Assembly: GCA_930367205.1 (NCBI GenBank)
Contig: OV884009.1
Span: 116,821,454 to 116,885,453, forward strand
Direction of reading: 5' to 3'
Length of the DNA stretch: 64,000 bases
Origin: Acanthosoma haemorrhoidale
Lineage: Eukaryota > Arthropoda > Insecta > Hemiptera > Acanthosomatidae
The notes beneath the pieces were generated by a model. It was not told where the DNA came from. It saw nothing but the letters and a program-made list of their open reading frames with translations, and did not search any database. Positions 34,911 through 47,640 of the stretch are shown here, piece after piece. How positions within the stretch are numbered: the stretch's first letter is position 1; each line of letters begins with the position of its first letter. A program made the translations under genes and the position numbers.

Positions 34911-36129
34911 AAGTTTTAGGTTAGCGTTTCTTTAAAGCTGGCTGTAAACTTTTCCAGAAAGTCTTCTCACCCCAATAGTTTAAAAATAAATTTAGGTAAC
35001 CAAAAATAAATTTTAATTTCAATCATTTATAAAACCCAGCGGAGTACAGTATCTTTGATAGTGTTTGTTCCTATTCTATGTCACTTGTTCGTTTGAAAAT
35101 ATTTTAAATAAGACAACATAGTGAATAATTTATGTAAACTGATTATTATAGGTAAAAACAATAATTAGAAAACAAAAAATGTAAATTCCAAGCCCCTTTT
35201 GATAGCAGCTACCTTCCAGAGCTGATATAGTGGTGGACCAACCCTAAGAAAATACTATTGTTTCAGTAGCTATCTATATTTTTGCAATGAATGTTTGCTC
35301 CCTTTCAACCAGCTTTGCTTCGGACTATCTTCCTCATCGGATTAAATTCATAAGAGCAATAAAGTCTGCTAGATCCAGTGATACTTGGCTTTATATAGCA
35401 AAGTAATAACAGTAAAAATGTCATTAGAAGCTTAACCAGAAAACCTGTGGTTCTGAGATAATTAAATTATAACTTAATTATATTATTAATTATAACTAAT
35501 TAACTTAACTACTACTCGAGGCCCAGAATGAAAGCACACCATTCCACATTCCTAGAGATCCATTTAATCCACTGTTCTATTTATGATTCCCTGTTTCCTG
35601 CTTAAATATCAATTAGAAACTTAATTAAAAACTAAAAAAAGAATTAATTCAATTAAAGGACCCTGAATGTAGGTTGCACAGTTTTGACGGGTCATCGAAA
35701 CTTAATGAGTCTCACTGCAGAGAAGTCTTTGAAGCCTGTGAAATTGACTACAAAGTGAAAGGTTTTACCGTTGAAAAGGTTCTGTCAAACCCTCTTTCAT
35801 CGCTGTGAGTGTGCGCGGGAAACTATACGCTAATGCTGTAAGCTCAAAGTTTGATAGACTAATCAAATATAATAGTTTTAATAATTAAATTACTTCCTAA
35901 ATCTATTCAAGTTAATTAAATAAAATGTGATATTATTTGTTTTTCTCGTTTTTATCTCTCTGTCATTTTAAATTAGTAATTTTAATTATGTTGTTTGTGT
36001 CAATTATCTGCGTGTTTAGTTCCTAGGAAAGATATCCTACGTTGGTGTAGTGTAGTAGTCGGAGATTGGCCTTTTTATTCTTATAGGTCTAATCTGAGAT
36101 ATTTAACGTTTTTGTCTGATTCTAGTGAA
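34911..36129. other. A+T-rich stretch without gene
   Basis: No coding region supported. Confidence 0.5.
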
Positions 36130-36740
36130 AATAACTTCCGGAACAGGACGGGTTCTAAAAATGCGCCGAGGTAAATATATCAATTGGATCGGGAGGAGTC
36201 CCCTACTCAAAATGTAAGGCATATAGATGCTGACAGACTGGAGATGATAATATATTTAATGAATAAGAAGTTTGATAAAACGATAAAAGGATTCATAGAA
36301 ATAAATGAAATATTCAAAGAAGGAAAGAAAGAAGCCCGAGAGGAAAAAACACAAAGCTGGAAGATTTCATAGATCTATTAAGGTTAACGGAAGTGAATAA
36401 CGAAAGGAATTAATGGAAAAGTTGAGGCTCTTGAAATCAATCAAACTGAAAAAATTGATGAGAATCAGATAATCTTAGTCCAGGAATACATTCTGAAGCA
36501 AAGGATGAGGTAAACCAACAAAAGGTGGAAATTGTGAGTATTTCTAAGGAAGCCAAACAAAACAGATGATTCTGTAGATAACAGCTAAAACACTGATTAT
36601 ATTATTAGAATCTACTCAGAGTAAAGATAAAGAAATAAAATCAGAAGAAGATAGTGATTGGAAAGAAGAAAATCTTACTGTAAATTGTTACAAAAAGGTT
36701 TTTGAAGATAAGATAACAAAACATATATGTGATCGTAGGA
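36130..36740 (+). pseudogene. Coiled-coil ORF remnant, possibly gag/ORF1-like
   Basis: A 62-codon frame (36184-36372) reads IIYLMNKKFDKTIKGFIEIN then EIFKEGKKEAREEKT, a charged heptad-like pattern. After stops and frame changes the same style continues (VEALEINQTEKIDENQI, EVNQQKVEIVSISKEAKQN), so a longer Lys/Glu-rich coiled-coil protein has decayed here. Retroelement gag or ORF1 proteins often look like this, as do filament-type host proteins. No zinc knuckle or RT is linked to it. I do not recognise a specific family. Confidence 0.35.
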
Positions 36741-37250
36741 GAATGCTTAAATAAAAATTATGTGGCAGATCGTAGCCAAATTTGTCCTTCATCTCTTTTT
36801 AAAACGAATTCAGATGGCTGTGATGAGGCAAAACCTTGTGATAGAACATTTTTACTAGCAAGTCCGTTTTCACACTGATATTCGCATAAATATGAAGCAA
36901 ATCTCTTGAAAAGGCAACCTTTAGAAAGACTTTGATCCATCATGAGGTGCTAATATATATTTGAGAGGTATTACTCTAAACATATCCCCGACTTGCATGC
37001 CCCATTTCCTCCTGTTTGCCTTGAAGCTCTCATTAGCTGTCAATCTACTTTCCCATCAGCAAATGTGGACTTTCATTGGATTTAGCAAACTTCCGCATGG
37101 AATGGCCTCAATACGGAATCAGCTAGACAGGTTCCATCAATTTATCTTATTGAGAATCTAGAAAGCCTAATCCAAAACTATCATAATATAAAATGATTAA
37201 TGTTACAAAACTTATTTACTTCCCGATTGACCAGATGTTAATTACAACAA
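36741..37250. other. Stretch without firm gene
   Basis: Short open stretches on both strands (36758-36943 minus, 36961-37161 plus) are not recognised. Confidence 0.4.
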
Positions 37251-37263
37251 ACAATTATAATTA
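37251..37263. repeat. Target site duplication, left copy
   Basis: ACAATTATAATTA, identical to 38039-38051, flanks the insertion between them. Its edge runs into the TTA repeat of the element tail, so the exact boundary is uncertain by a few bases. Confidence 0.6.
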
Positions 37264-38038
37264 TTATTATTATTATTATTATTTGTTCCGGCATTTGTGC
37301 ACCGCGGCCTCAGTGAGACCTATTGTGCGCCGTCCATGTCCCTGTCCTATATATGTGACAGGCCCACGGCCTTTGCAAATCTGAGGATACTGAATGGATC
37401 GATCAGTTCACATAGTTTGGGGTCTACAATGCGATCACTACCAAAGTGAAGGTATCGCCTTCTAGCTAAGTTATCACAGTCACATATTATATGACGTGCC
37501 GTTTCTCCCTCTTTCTTGCAGAATCTGCAGATTGGTGATCCCACTATCCCCAAATTAAAGAGGTGTTTATTTAACCGACAGTGACCTGTATAGAGTCCTG
37601 TCACACTTTTGAGTGTCCACCTGTCCATTGATAGAAGTGCTGAGCTTCTTTTTCTCACAGGGTCCATTAAGAAACAGTTTCGAGTGTTCCTGTTTCTTAG
37701 TTTCTCTCCAAGAAAGTCTTGCCTTGTCCTCTAAAGCTAATTTTATACGCCTTTTAGCGTAGCTGAGGCTAATACCACATATGGGTTCAGGTGCAAGAGG
37801 TGTCTGTTCTGAGCCCACCCTTGCAAGGCCATCTGCCTTCTCATTGCCTGTGATGCCTGTGTGTCCTGGCACCCAGTCGATTCTAACCTTATTGGCTAGT
37901 GAGAGTGTGTTTAAGTTGTTTTTACACTCCTCAACCAAATAAGATCTGGTCGTATAGCTTCTCAGGGCGCCAATGGCTGCCTGGCTATCCGTGAAAATTG
38001 TGATCAGTCTGTTTCTTACACCCTCCCCAATTAAGGTT
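37264..38038 (-). mobile_element. 5'-truncated I/R1-like non-LTR insertion with RNase H
   Basis: On the minus strand the copy starts inside an RNase H domain: ITIFTDSQAAIGAL holds the catalytic Asp of the T-D-S-x-A motif, and WVPGHTGITGNEKADGLA holds the H-x-G-x-x-GNE-x-A-D motif. After a frame break comes a C-terminal tail with LTGLYTGHCRLNKHL-type sequence and a C-x-x-C-x-x-x-x-x-x-x-H-x-x-x-x-C pattern (CRFCKKEGETARHIICDC). RNase H removes RNA from the cDNA hybrid in I-clade and related elements. The 3' UTR ends in TTA/TAA repeats (37261-37283), the usual tail of I-like elements. A 13-bp duplication flanks both ends, so this is a complete, 5'-truncated insertion event. A frameshift lies between the two ORFs near 37570-37670. 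Confidence 0.85.
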
Positions 38039-38051
38039 ACAATTATAATTA
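38039..38051. repeat. Target site duplication, right copy
   Basis: ACAATTATAATTA, matching 37251-37263. Confidence 0.6.
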
Positions 38052-41000
38052 CTCAAATGAAAAATGAATGCAATGTGTATATTTTTTATGAAAATAGGAA
38101 AAAGAAAAACCTAGAAAACGAAAAAATATGTCCTATTTTGCTAAGGATATTGACAACGAGTGATATTATTCATATCAGTTAACAGATTAGGTTTTTCCAT
38201 TCCTTTACCTTCCCATTTCTGAACTGATTCATTTGTTCTTAAGATTCTAAATCATTTTATTTGTCCTGCTTTAAGTTCGATAGGTACTATACTAGCCAAT
38301 AAGAATGTGCCTCAAGCCAAATTATGATTCCATAATTTATAATTGGAATAATTTACTCTTTACGGAGTGTTTGAAAATTAGGTAAATTTAAACCTCAACT
38401 TAAGTTAACTGAATTAGATAAAATAATTATCTTTTATTAGCTACAATTTTAGGTGTGAAATGTGTTAAAACCAATTTCATTATCAACCATGCATTATAAC
38501 CGAAATATTCCAAGACAGTGGAAGGTATTTTCTTGTTTTAAAGGTGTGGCATTTATTTTAATATTGATAGCCAGAATATTTCTATGCCTTAAAAATTTAA
38601 TCAATTTTGATTTTTCACTTTGAATTAATTTATTTACTGTTGCTCAATTTTTTTCTTTTTTATCATACCATTACGTATAGTTGTAGATAAAAAAAGATAA
38701 CACTGGCAGTTAGGTAGGAGGGTCAATATTTCAATTCGATTTCTGCATTCAAAAGTACATACTTGATGCTTAATCCCCCTACCTACCCCCAAACCTAATG
38801 ACACAATTAAATGTTTGACATTTCCACAATATTACTATTTAACATAGAAATAAGAAGGGAGTGGGAGGTCAGAGTCCAAATGAAATTGGAAGCTAGCCCC
38901 CCTCCATTCCAGAGCGTGCGTCTTGACTCTTCTACTCGGCCATCTGAGGGTGATTTCACCCTTCACTTAGTTATTTACCCTTCGTGAAGAGAGAAAAGTT
39001 TATTGTGAAAATACCATTAAATTAATCGTGAGTACGTAACATTGAGTAATGCAATACGCCCTTGTAATGTGAAATAAATGTGGAAGTGCCATTGAATAGT
39101 TTATCGTATTTTGTACTTATCTATGTTAGATATTTTAGACTCGGCTTTGTATTCAATAGACTCTCACCAATATGTGTTGGCTTTCATTTTTGGTTTGCCT
39201 TTTTGGGTTTGTTTTTTTTTTCAAAACCACAAACTTCTGTTTTCATAAGTGCTTTTGTCTGTATTTCTGTTTTCGTTTTTGCCCCAGTTCAATCTAGAGT
39301 CATGAGCCTTCACACGGAAGCCTCAATTTATGTAACAATAACATGAAAACTACGATGGCTGTATATAACATGATATAAGTATCATTAATTCATCACTAGG
39401 TATTGAAATGAAACATATATTCTTCTATTATTTTAAATAGAGTATCAAATTCAACTATCTCGAAGTCCTGATTATTATTATGTGAATTGTGGACGGTAAC
39501 TACAAAAACTCCTTACAATTGTCATTAAAATAGTTTTTGGTGCCCTTTGTACATATTAATGATCAGAGGAAGGAGTAGAGCAAAACTAACCTTAATCTTT
39601 ATTATACATCTAACGAACAATTGTTTTATTTAATGTTAATGAACAGTTTTAAAAACAAGCAATAGTGAATAAAATATGCACGAAAAACGTTTAAAAATAC
39701 TATTTATATTAATTATAAATATTTATTATATTGTATTTAGTATGTCGCGAAAAAACCGATTGTCAATAGATGACAGGCGCTACAGCTCTACAGTCCCGCA
39801 ATACTGAAACGTATTCTTGTAGTGTATCAGCAAGCCCCGTACTCTTCCCTGTTTCTAATTTCATGGCCATCTCCTAAAACTTTATTTTTTAATATCTTTA
39901 AATTATTTTTGCATTAGCCCCTTAAATGGGGCCATAACTGAAATAGAGGACACTCTCAATTGGAGGCTTCCACCTAAATCAAAATGATTTTTATTTGGTT
40001 AATAATTAATAAATTACATATCTTTGATATAAATTTTATTAAACGCTAAGCTGATGTATTGAACGTTTAGCATCTTTTAATTTTTATAGTTTATAATGAA
40101 ACTGTACTTTATTATACTACAGACCTACATATATATATATTTATTTATTTTTTAAAAATAAGTCTTAAGAAATGTAGACAAGGAAAACAATATAAACATA
40201 ATTTTCAGATGAACATAAAAGGATCTCTGTTATTTACGAAAATATACTAGGCCATTTACTAAATTGGATATATCAGTTTAATATAATAAACAACAAATTA
40301 GAAAGTTTTTATCGAACATAATCTATTTTATTTGCTAAACTATCTCGGACAATGAAAATCACGGAAATAAACAAAAATAACTAAAATATTGGGAAAATAC
40401 CGCTACTAGTGTATTGGATACATGATATTAGTGTTGGATTATAAAACTTTATCTTTTTGCAATCTCCTTGAGTTATTTTTTTATGTGTAAATAGCTTCTG
40501 TGTTGGGAAATGAAAAATCTTCAAACTTAATGAAACAAGCAAGATGGTAATTTATTAACTTACTTCCTGTTTTTGTAGTTAAACCAAAAACCATTCAGTA
40601 TATTTTGTGATGTTGTGGAATGTACCTTTTGAATAATTTTTATGATCACTATTGTAGAACAAAGAATGAGAGAGAAAGATCACAGATTCATAACTGACTG
40701 AATGTTGGACTGTAAAAAATGATATGAGATTAAGCTGATTAAGCCATGGTTGGCTCTACTAGTATGAAGTAATTGTGTAGATAGAAAAGGACACTGGGTC
40801 AAACATGCCCTAAGATTTATCCGTTGGCAAACAGAGGCACAGAGAACTGAATAAAAACACACTCCACAAAGCTGGTTAAATAAACTGACTGCCATTGACC
40901 TAGTCCGTGGGTGGGAAGGTTCTAGATCATTCATTAACACCTACACCTACACCTTCTAGATTGCATATGGACAGCTAAGCCATAAAACAAATAACATGTC

Positions 41001-44000
41001 TCCTTTAATATAACAGCAACGAATCTCACCAGTCCTGGATTTTCCAGACTCTCCCCATCCGAGGCACAGGAGATTCTAAAGTCTTCTAAAACGGTTGCTA
41101 CTATTCAGAGCAGTTAATCAGCTCAAGTGCTCAACTGCGGTGAATCGGACAAGGACAATTTATGTTAGCACCAGGTTCGCCAGCTGGGGCCACAGCTTAC
41201 GCCCCTCACGATATTCCGGCACCAAGCGAAAGTAGACTGAAATCAATCTCTTACCACAGCTGTTTTTCTCTCTCGACCTTTTAGCACCTTGTTTTCATTC
41301 TCAACTTTAGGCCCATTTCGGCCCTTTTCAAAAGTTAAAAGGTACAGGTCGTTAAATTTCATGTATCACACAATTAACAGTTTCAGTTTTAAGTTGATAC
41401 TCTACACAATTCACTAGGGAAAAAATTTACTATACAATAATTAACTTATTATTTTTCATAGGTTTACTTTTATATTTATGATTATTGGCTCATCAAATAC
41501 AGCTACCAGGCAAAATAACAAATATTTTTAATTTAAACAATGGTATTTGTTTTTTATCTAGTATGTAAAGCAGATATCGCTGGCGGATGAATGACTACTC
41601 AAAGCTCAGTAAGGAAAAATAATTCAGAGGAATATAATTTTAACATTAAAGTGGAGTATGGAAATGTACGAGTATATTTTGTGTTTTGATGGTTCATGAA
41701 TTTAAAATTCAAGAAATAAAATGTCTTATTTAAGAAAAAGCCGTCTGGCTACGGTTGGCATGTTTATTAACTGGAACGTCGTACGTAGACAAATTCGTAA
41801 ACACTGGGGATGATTGACTGTAAAAAGCACTTGTAGGTAGACTTGACAGCTGAGTAGGAATGGATAACTGAGACTTTCCAGTCAGTCCGTTGACCCAAGC
41901 TCGCTACTCCAATTATTATCCGCTCATAGCTTATTTATTTGATGATAAATGATGGAGTTGAGAATTTAAATGTGAATTGAAAAGCATTAGCCATAGATAA
42001 AGTTTAACCGGAGCCCTGAGCACAAATATATAAAATAGCCTGCTTTGGGGTCATGAATAGCTTCTATTTGTCTAACCTGCTCCCCGACCAAATGAATTAT
42101 GCACAGCGTGATAAAGACCTTTCATTCAATTTCCATATTCAATCCTACTCCCTCCTCGGCCCACTCCATGTAGAATCTGAAAACAATATATCCCAACCAT
42201 TCTACCAAAGGGTTTTCTTTAAAATTTCCTTGACTCCGCTCCCTCTTTCACTTGCGAGGGAGGCAACAACCGTGTGGACTTGGGGGGCCCCTGGGCTGTT
42301 TGCAAACATTGTATGAATGTGCGAGCGAAAAAAAAATTTCCAATTTTCTTTATTCTCCCTGTAGAAATCAACCAATAGAATTTTAATTAAACTATTAAGT
42401 ATATCCAAGTATCAGTGAGTGGCCTTTTTTTCATTTAATAATGGTTATTAAGGTGATCATAACATGTTTTATTCACTATAATATAATATTATTAGACAAT
42501 AATTACTGTCTCCAATATTATTCTTGAAAAAATTTGTTCAGATTTATTTTCTCTGGAATATAGTTCATAATGTACAATATATTTAATAAGTTTTCTAGTA
42601 TAAAGGCACAATTAAGAACTTTTAGAAGTTTATAACTGAGGTTTAATCTTGCAATAGCCAAAAAATTTCAAAACAAATTATTAATTTTAGCTTTTTTTTC
42701 TAACAGACTCACTTAAGCGTTACAAATGTTTGCAAACTAATGATATGTTATTGTTTGCTGATAGTCACACAAGTCAAAGATAGGCACCTGCTAGGCAAAT
42801 TTAAAGTACTCAATCACAAATTTAATTGACGCAACGTTTCACGGTCTGATATTTTATATCATTTCATATGATGGTCAAACCCTCTGAGCAAAAACACAAT
42901 TTCCTTTTCTAAAGCTTCTCAAAACCGATAGTGATTGGTTGTTCAAAAAACAATTTTCAAAACGATGTAACTATTATTTTCGTTTTAAATTGAGGTCAAA
43001 AATAAATGTAGCTTCTATAAATGGAGAACATTCAACTCAGACAACACCGTATGAGCTTTCGTTTGGAAGGTATTTTTAAAATCCTTTGTATTCTTAATTG
43101 TTTTTATAAAACCCAACATAATATACATGTATATTGATTGGTGGAAAAATCTAAGTTATTTTCTTTTCATTCGTCATTAACATTAAGAATAAGCCAAAAC
43201 GGAAAAAAAATCATCTGTCACTTTTTACGCAATTACGTACTTAAACTAAATGAAACCAAAGTACTTTTTAAACTGTCAACATTTTTGTGGAATGTCCAGT
43301 TAGTATCAACAGCATGCCCTATGATTATTCAAACTATTGGGAAGTTGGAAGAATATAAATTAGCAGAAAAGTGACAAGACTTAAGTTGGCTGGCCACTGG
43401 AAGAACTAAATTATCACTAGTTTTACAACTTTGTTTTTAAACTTTTATAGTCTAACAGTGCCAATAGAGGTAAGTAAAGAACCCTACATTCTATGTAAAA
43501 CACTTCCCCTTCAACCAATTACTTCTTGTTCAACCATCCCCGCCCCACCTTCTAGAGTTTTTCTTTCCAGCTTATAAGACTATTAACAACAAATACTTTT
43601 TTTATTAACAACAAATGACTGGCTACGATAAATATGAACCTTTCGTGATTGATAAAAAAAACTCTATGGCATAAAAAGGACTGAAAAATAATGGATTCTG
43701 GTAGGCTCAGATGTGCAGAGCTAACGAATAAATCTAAGGAATTAAAACTTAAAAAAGCTCTATAATAATTTGATGGCGGGCAGCCAATGTAAGTGTTGGC
43801 AAACGAAAAAAAAAGATGTTTCACTTTAGATTGTCGCTGGAGAACTGACCTTTCATGGAACAGTCTTACCTGGAGTGTGGGAGACAGCCTTGTGTCATGT
43901 GGACTACTATCAGGAAGGCTCCCTGTCTCCCTGTATTTTATTAACATATTCCCACAAATAACTAATTATATTACTTGACAATGATATTACAATGCGCAGG

Positions 44001-44240
44001 CGAAATAAATTTGTTTCACCTATTTTTTTAAAAAATATGATGTATTCATTCTGATGAGGTCGTCTTTTTGAAAGCTAATTACAATAAAACTGGGACTGCA
44101 ATGACAAAAGCCATTTATACCGTGTCCGTTATGAAACTCTTATTTGTGTGGAGTGTTAGCATTATTTGGGGAAGCCCCACTTGACTTGAATTAGTTTTTT
44201 TTACACAATCATTCAATATTGAATCATTAGGTTCCTATAG
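38052..44240. other. Long A+T-rich stretch without gene
   Basis: Small ORFs (39080, 40680 minus, 42053, 43138, 43552 minus) have no recognisable domains. A slightly G+C-richer part at about 40920-41290 is not readable as a known product. Confidence 0.5.
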
Positions 44241-44399
44241 CTCGTTCTTAGATTTGAAAGGGATGGGCACACTATTCTGGACTATAAACAAGTTGTTGGT
44301 TCTAATCTTGAAGGAGATTTGAGCGAGCTCGTTGGTATTGTAGCGTTAGCAATGCGGTTGGAATGGATCCAGATGAACCCTCCGAAGCGGGCTTTCCCT
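44241..44399 (+). other. Candidate exon, 53 codons, function unknown
   Basis: A frame opens immediately after an acceptor-like TTCCTATAG (44232-44240) and runs 53 codons to a GTAAGT donor (44400-44405), again with phase 0 at both ends. It reads LVLRFERDGHTILDYKQVVG and later VALAMRLEWIQMNPPKRAFP. The frame continues past the donor for another 15 codons to a TAG at 44445-44447, so an unspliced ORF is equally possible. The polypyrimidine tract is weak. I do not recognise the protein. Confidence 0.25.
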
Positions 44400-44447
44400 G
44401 TAAGTCCTCCGTTGCTAAGGAGCTACTTATCTCAGATCGAAGGGAAT

Positions 44448-46610
44448 TAGCGTGCCCAATGTCAGCCTCCAACTTGCGCCTTTGTCGTAAACTTGTCCCG
44501 AGAGCTGATGTTTCTCCCTGGCTACCTTTAGCTTCCTAATTTCAGTTACAGTTTAATTGATTACCGACTATAAACGGGTTTATTAGGGCTGTAGTTGGGA
44601 TCTATACTACTTACGCAATTATCTATCGTAGGGCTCGAAGGAACAGGCTATACTTTCAGATTGATGCGTATAAATACATTTTGAAAGGGATTTTAATAAA
44701 AAAAATACAAGTAAAGTGTGATACTTCATGGTTTCATTGCGTTTGTAAAACAGTTTCAAACACGATTTGAAGGGTAGTTTTAATTTCTTTTTGTAATTAC
44801 AGTCCGCTGAATTCTCTAGATGTATTACATATTATTATTCAGACGTGACAGGCGGAACATATAACACCGGTTTATTAATAAGTTCAATTGTAAATTAATT
44901 TTTATTGCCTATCTATGTATTATCAGGGAGTCATGGTATTTAATGATATGTCATGCACGTCACAATAGGGATTTAACATTGCGAACACGGTTTTAATGAG
45001 ATTTTTTAATACCAGTATAAACTAACATAATACCAGTCACATATAAATCATCAAGATAGTGAAGATCTTTTATTTTAAACCGTAGTCCATTTGATAAAAA
45101 ATATTTACCGAGCCCGAAAGGTTAGTATATTCTTTTAGTCAGGAACAGATATTACCATTCTTCTTTATGTACTTACGCATCCCAGGCCATTGTCTGTACA
45201 AAAATGATTCAGTCCATCTGAAATTTTAAAGAAGTGCGTAAAACTCATAAAACATTCTCATTATGTATTGGTACATAACAGCACAAAATATAATTGTACT
45301 AACGGGTAAATAATTGTAATTAGTTAGAATCGTTGCAAAGGGATTTTCATTGGCCGAGGTGTTTAATCAAATTAAATAAAGTCGTTCCGATGAAAAATAC
45401 CAATTACTTTTTTACTAATATATATTTATATTCAAACACACTACTAAATATCATAGCTACCAGCTCCATATGACGGCCAATACATGATTATAATAACATT
45501 GATTAAAACATGACAGTGTACAGAGTGGAGAGGTGTCTCTAACTATGTATAATTTTATAACAAATGACATTCCTTTTAATCAACAAAAATGAGTGAAATA
45601 TAGCACCTGTGTTAACCAATTAATAATAATTGCCGACACTGAAGCGGAGAATCCGGCACGAACTTGTACATCTCTCGTTATTTTCCGGATTCCTCGAAAA
45701 CATAATTGGTTGTCCGAATCCTATTGTCAACTCCTTATCCAGTAACACTCGTCATTATAATCCTGTTCATATCGACGGTGGGGCCTCAGGAGGTATTCTA
45801 AATTGAAAGTATGTGATGGGATACTGGAACTCGTTTGTTGAGCGTCTGTGGCTCTCTTGCCATTTCTATGGTCTTTGCCTTATGCCAAAACCGTTGCAGA
45901 GAGAAGTGGAGAGACACCCTGAAGGAATTACCACTCCCATGGAGGGGCTCTTGGGTAGAATCTATTCCATGAATGTGAATGGCACATTCAAAAGAATTAT
46001 GAATGCATTTTAGAACCCAATAAATAATCCTGTACAAGGAAACTAATTTTCCAAATAAAATTTTTTATAAAAAAGTAATTTGGTTCATTATCTTACTACC
46101 TTTTACAGACGGGGATAGGTCTGAACTGCTCTACTCATCAACGAGGAGGTAACTGGTTAATTGATATAAATTCAAACAAATAATTAAAATGGAATGCACC
46201 AAACGAACGTAGAACTTAAAAAATCAGCTGTAGGCCATAAAACAGAATTTTAAGAAAAATGTAAGGGAAATTGGGACTGGAGACAGAGGATGTGGAGCGG
46301 ACAGCTGAAGAGTAAATTGAGTTGGTCTTGTTGAAAGGAAATAAGATGACTTCGTAAAGGTTTTCATCAACTGACTATGAAAAGAGAAACGAAAATAGAT
46401 GCTCTGGAGTTCTGCTTTAGTAAATAGTTGCAGTCAACCAATATAAGTCTGCATGGCCATCACTCAAAAACAATTGGCATAGTTTCCGAATTTGTATAAT
46501 TAACCACCCAAAACATGCCACTTGAAAATATTTGAGTTCAATAGCTCCATTCAGCCATTTTTGTTCTTTGAATATTAACTAAACCTTAATATAAAATTTA
46601 AAGATTTAAA
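44448..46610. other. A+T-rich stretch without firm gene
   Basis: Overlapping ORFs of both strands at 45798-46037 are not recognised. Nothing else is supported. Confidence 0.5.
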
Positions 46611-46930
46611 CTTGGAAGGGATGAGTTCAAGAACGTAGGGTATATTAAGTTCGTTAACTGTATAGACTACTTCAAAGGACATGCCATCTCTCAATAGAAA
46701 ATAAATTACTAATCTGCAAAGTTATACTCTAGCCAATCTGGACATACGGAATAGAGCTATGGGGGACAGCAAAAAAGTCGAACATCCAGCACATTACATC
46801 CTTTCAATCAAAAGTCCTGACAACAATAGTAAATGCCCCGTACTACGTCAGCAACAAACCCCTTCATACCGATCTTAATATACCCTACATTCTTGAATCC
46901 CTTCCAAGTCCACGAACTTCCATAGTAGCC
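46611..46930 (+). pseudogene. Jockey-type RT C-terminal segment, internally inverted (family B, copy 2)
   Basis: From about 46656 the plus strand reads CHLSIENKLLICKVIL, PIWTYGIELWGTAKKSNIQH, SKVLTTIVNAPYYVSNKPLH and TDLNIPYILESLPS: the family B thumb/C-terminus. Immediately before it (46611-46649) lies an inverted copy of the last piece, a 37-39-base reverse complement of 46873-46909. The neighbouring RT domain (46965-47640) is on the opposite strand. Read on the minus strand the order is RT, inverted C-terminus, sense tip, which is an element with an internal inversion flanked by a short inverted duplication. Confidence 0.75.
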
Positions 46931-46964
46931 TATCCAACCACCCTAATCCCATAGCAATTGGGAT

Positions 46965-47640
46965 TTGCCAAGAAGATATTGGGGGTAGAGGGTACATCAG
47001 TGGTGGATAGGTTTTAGAGAATGGAACCCAGGACGCTGCCCTGTGGAACTCCTGCTTTTATGGGATAGTAGTTAAAATATTCTAAACCACAGCGGACTTG
47101 GAAGATGCTGTTTGAAAGGTAAGACGCTGTTTAGGATAAGGAAAAGGGTCAGTGGTAAATATGTTTTGAGGTTGTAAAGCAAACCTGTGTGCCAAACCCT
47201 GTCAAAAGCTTGAGCTATATCCAGCAAAGCACCAGTGCAATACTGTTTGCTTTCAAGGGCTGAGGATATATGATCAACAACGCGAAGGCCTTGTTGAGCA
47301 GTGGAATATTATAGACGGAAACCAAACTGGTGTGTAGGTAAAAGGTTTTTGGATTCAACAATTGGAAGTAAGCGTTTTAATAGGAGTTTTTCAAATATTT
47401 TTGAGAGAATAGGGAGTAGGCTAATTGGAATTTAAGATGGCGTCATTGGGTGGTTTACAGGGTTTGGCGAATAGGACAATAATGGAATGTTTTCAGAGGA
47501 GAGGAAAGTGAGTCGTTAGGATAATGGAATTATAAATGTAGGTTAGAAAGATTATGGCTTTAGGAGGAAGTTTCTTCAGAATTTGAGGAGTAAGGAGATC
47601 ATCGGTAAGGTAAGTTTTTCAGAAGGTATTTGACCTCAGA
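46965..47640 (-). pseudogene. Jockey-type RT palm/finger domain (family B, copy 2)
   Basis: On the minus strand, across frameshifts, the landmarks are EVKYLLKNLP, ILKKLPPKAIIFLTYIYNSI, YSLFSQKYLKN (degraded SLLPILSKIFEKL), TAQQGLRVVDHISSALESKQ, YCTGALLDIAQAFDRVW (palm A with its Asp), CGLEYFNYYPIKAGVPQGS (motif B) and a degraded VLGS end. The catalytic ADD motif is lost at the inversion junction near 46950. The sequence is closely similar to 58250-58520. It is inactive: it has stops and no active-site aspartate pair. Confidence 0.8.

Noticed and set aside
36961..37161. Gypsy-type RT palm fragment (KLPHGMASI)
   Set aside because: The motif similarity to LPFGL-type sequences is too slight and has no supporting aspartate motif.
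46611..47640. Twin priming as the cause of the inversion
   Set aside because: The C-terminal part, not the 5' part, is inverted relative to the 3' tip, and a short inverted duplication flanks it.
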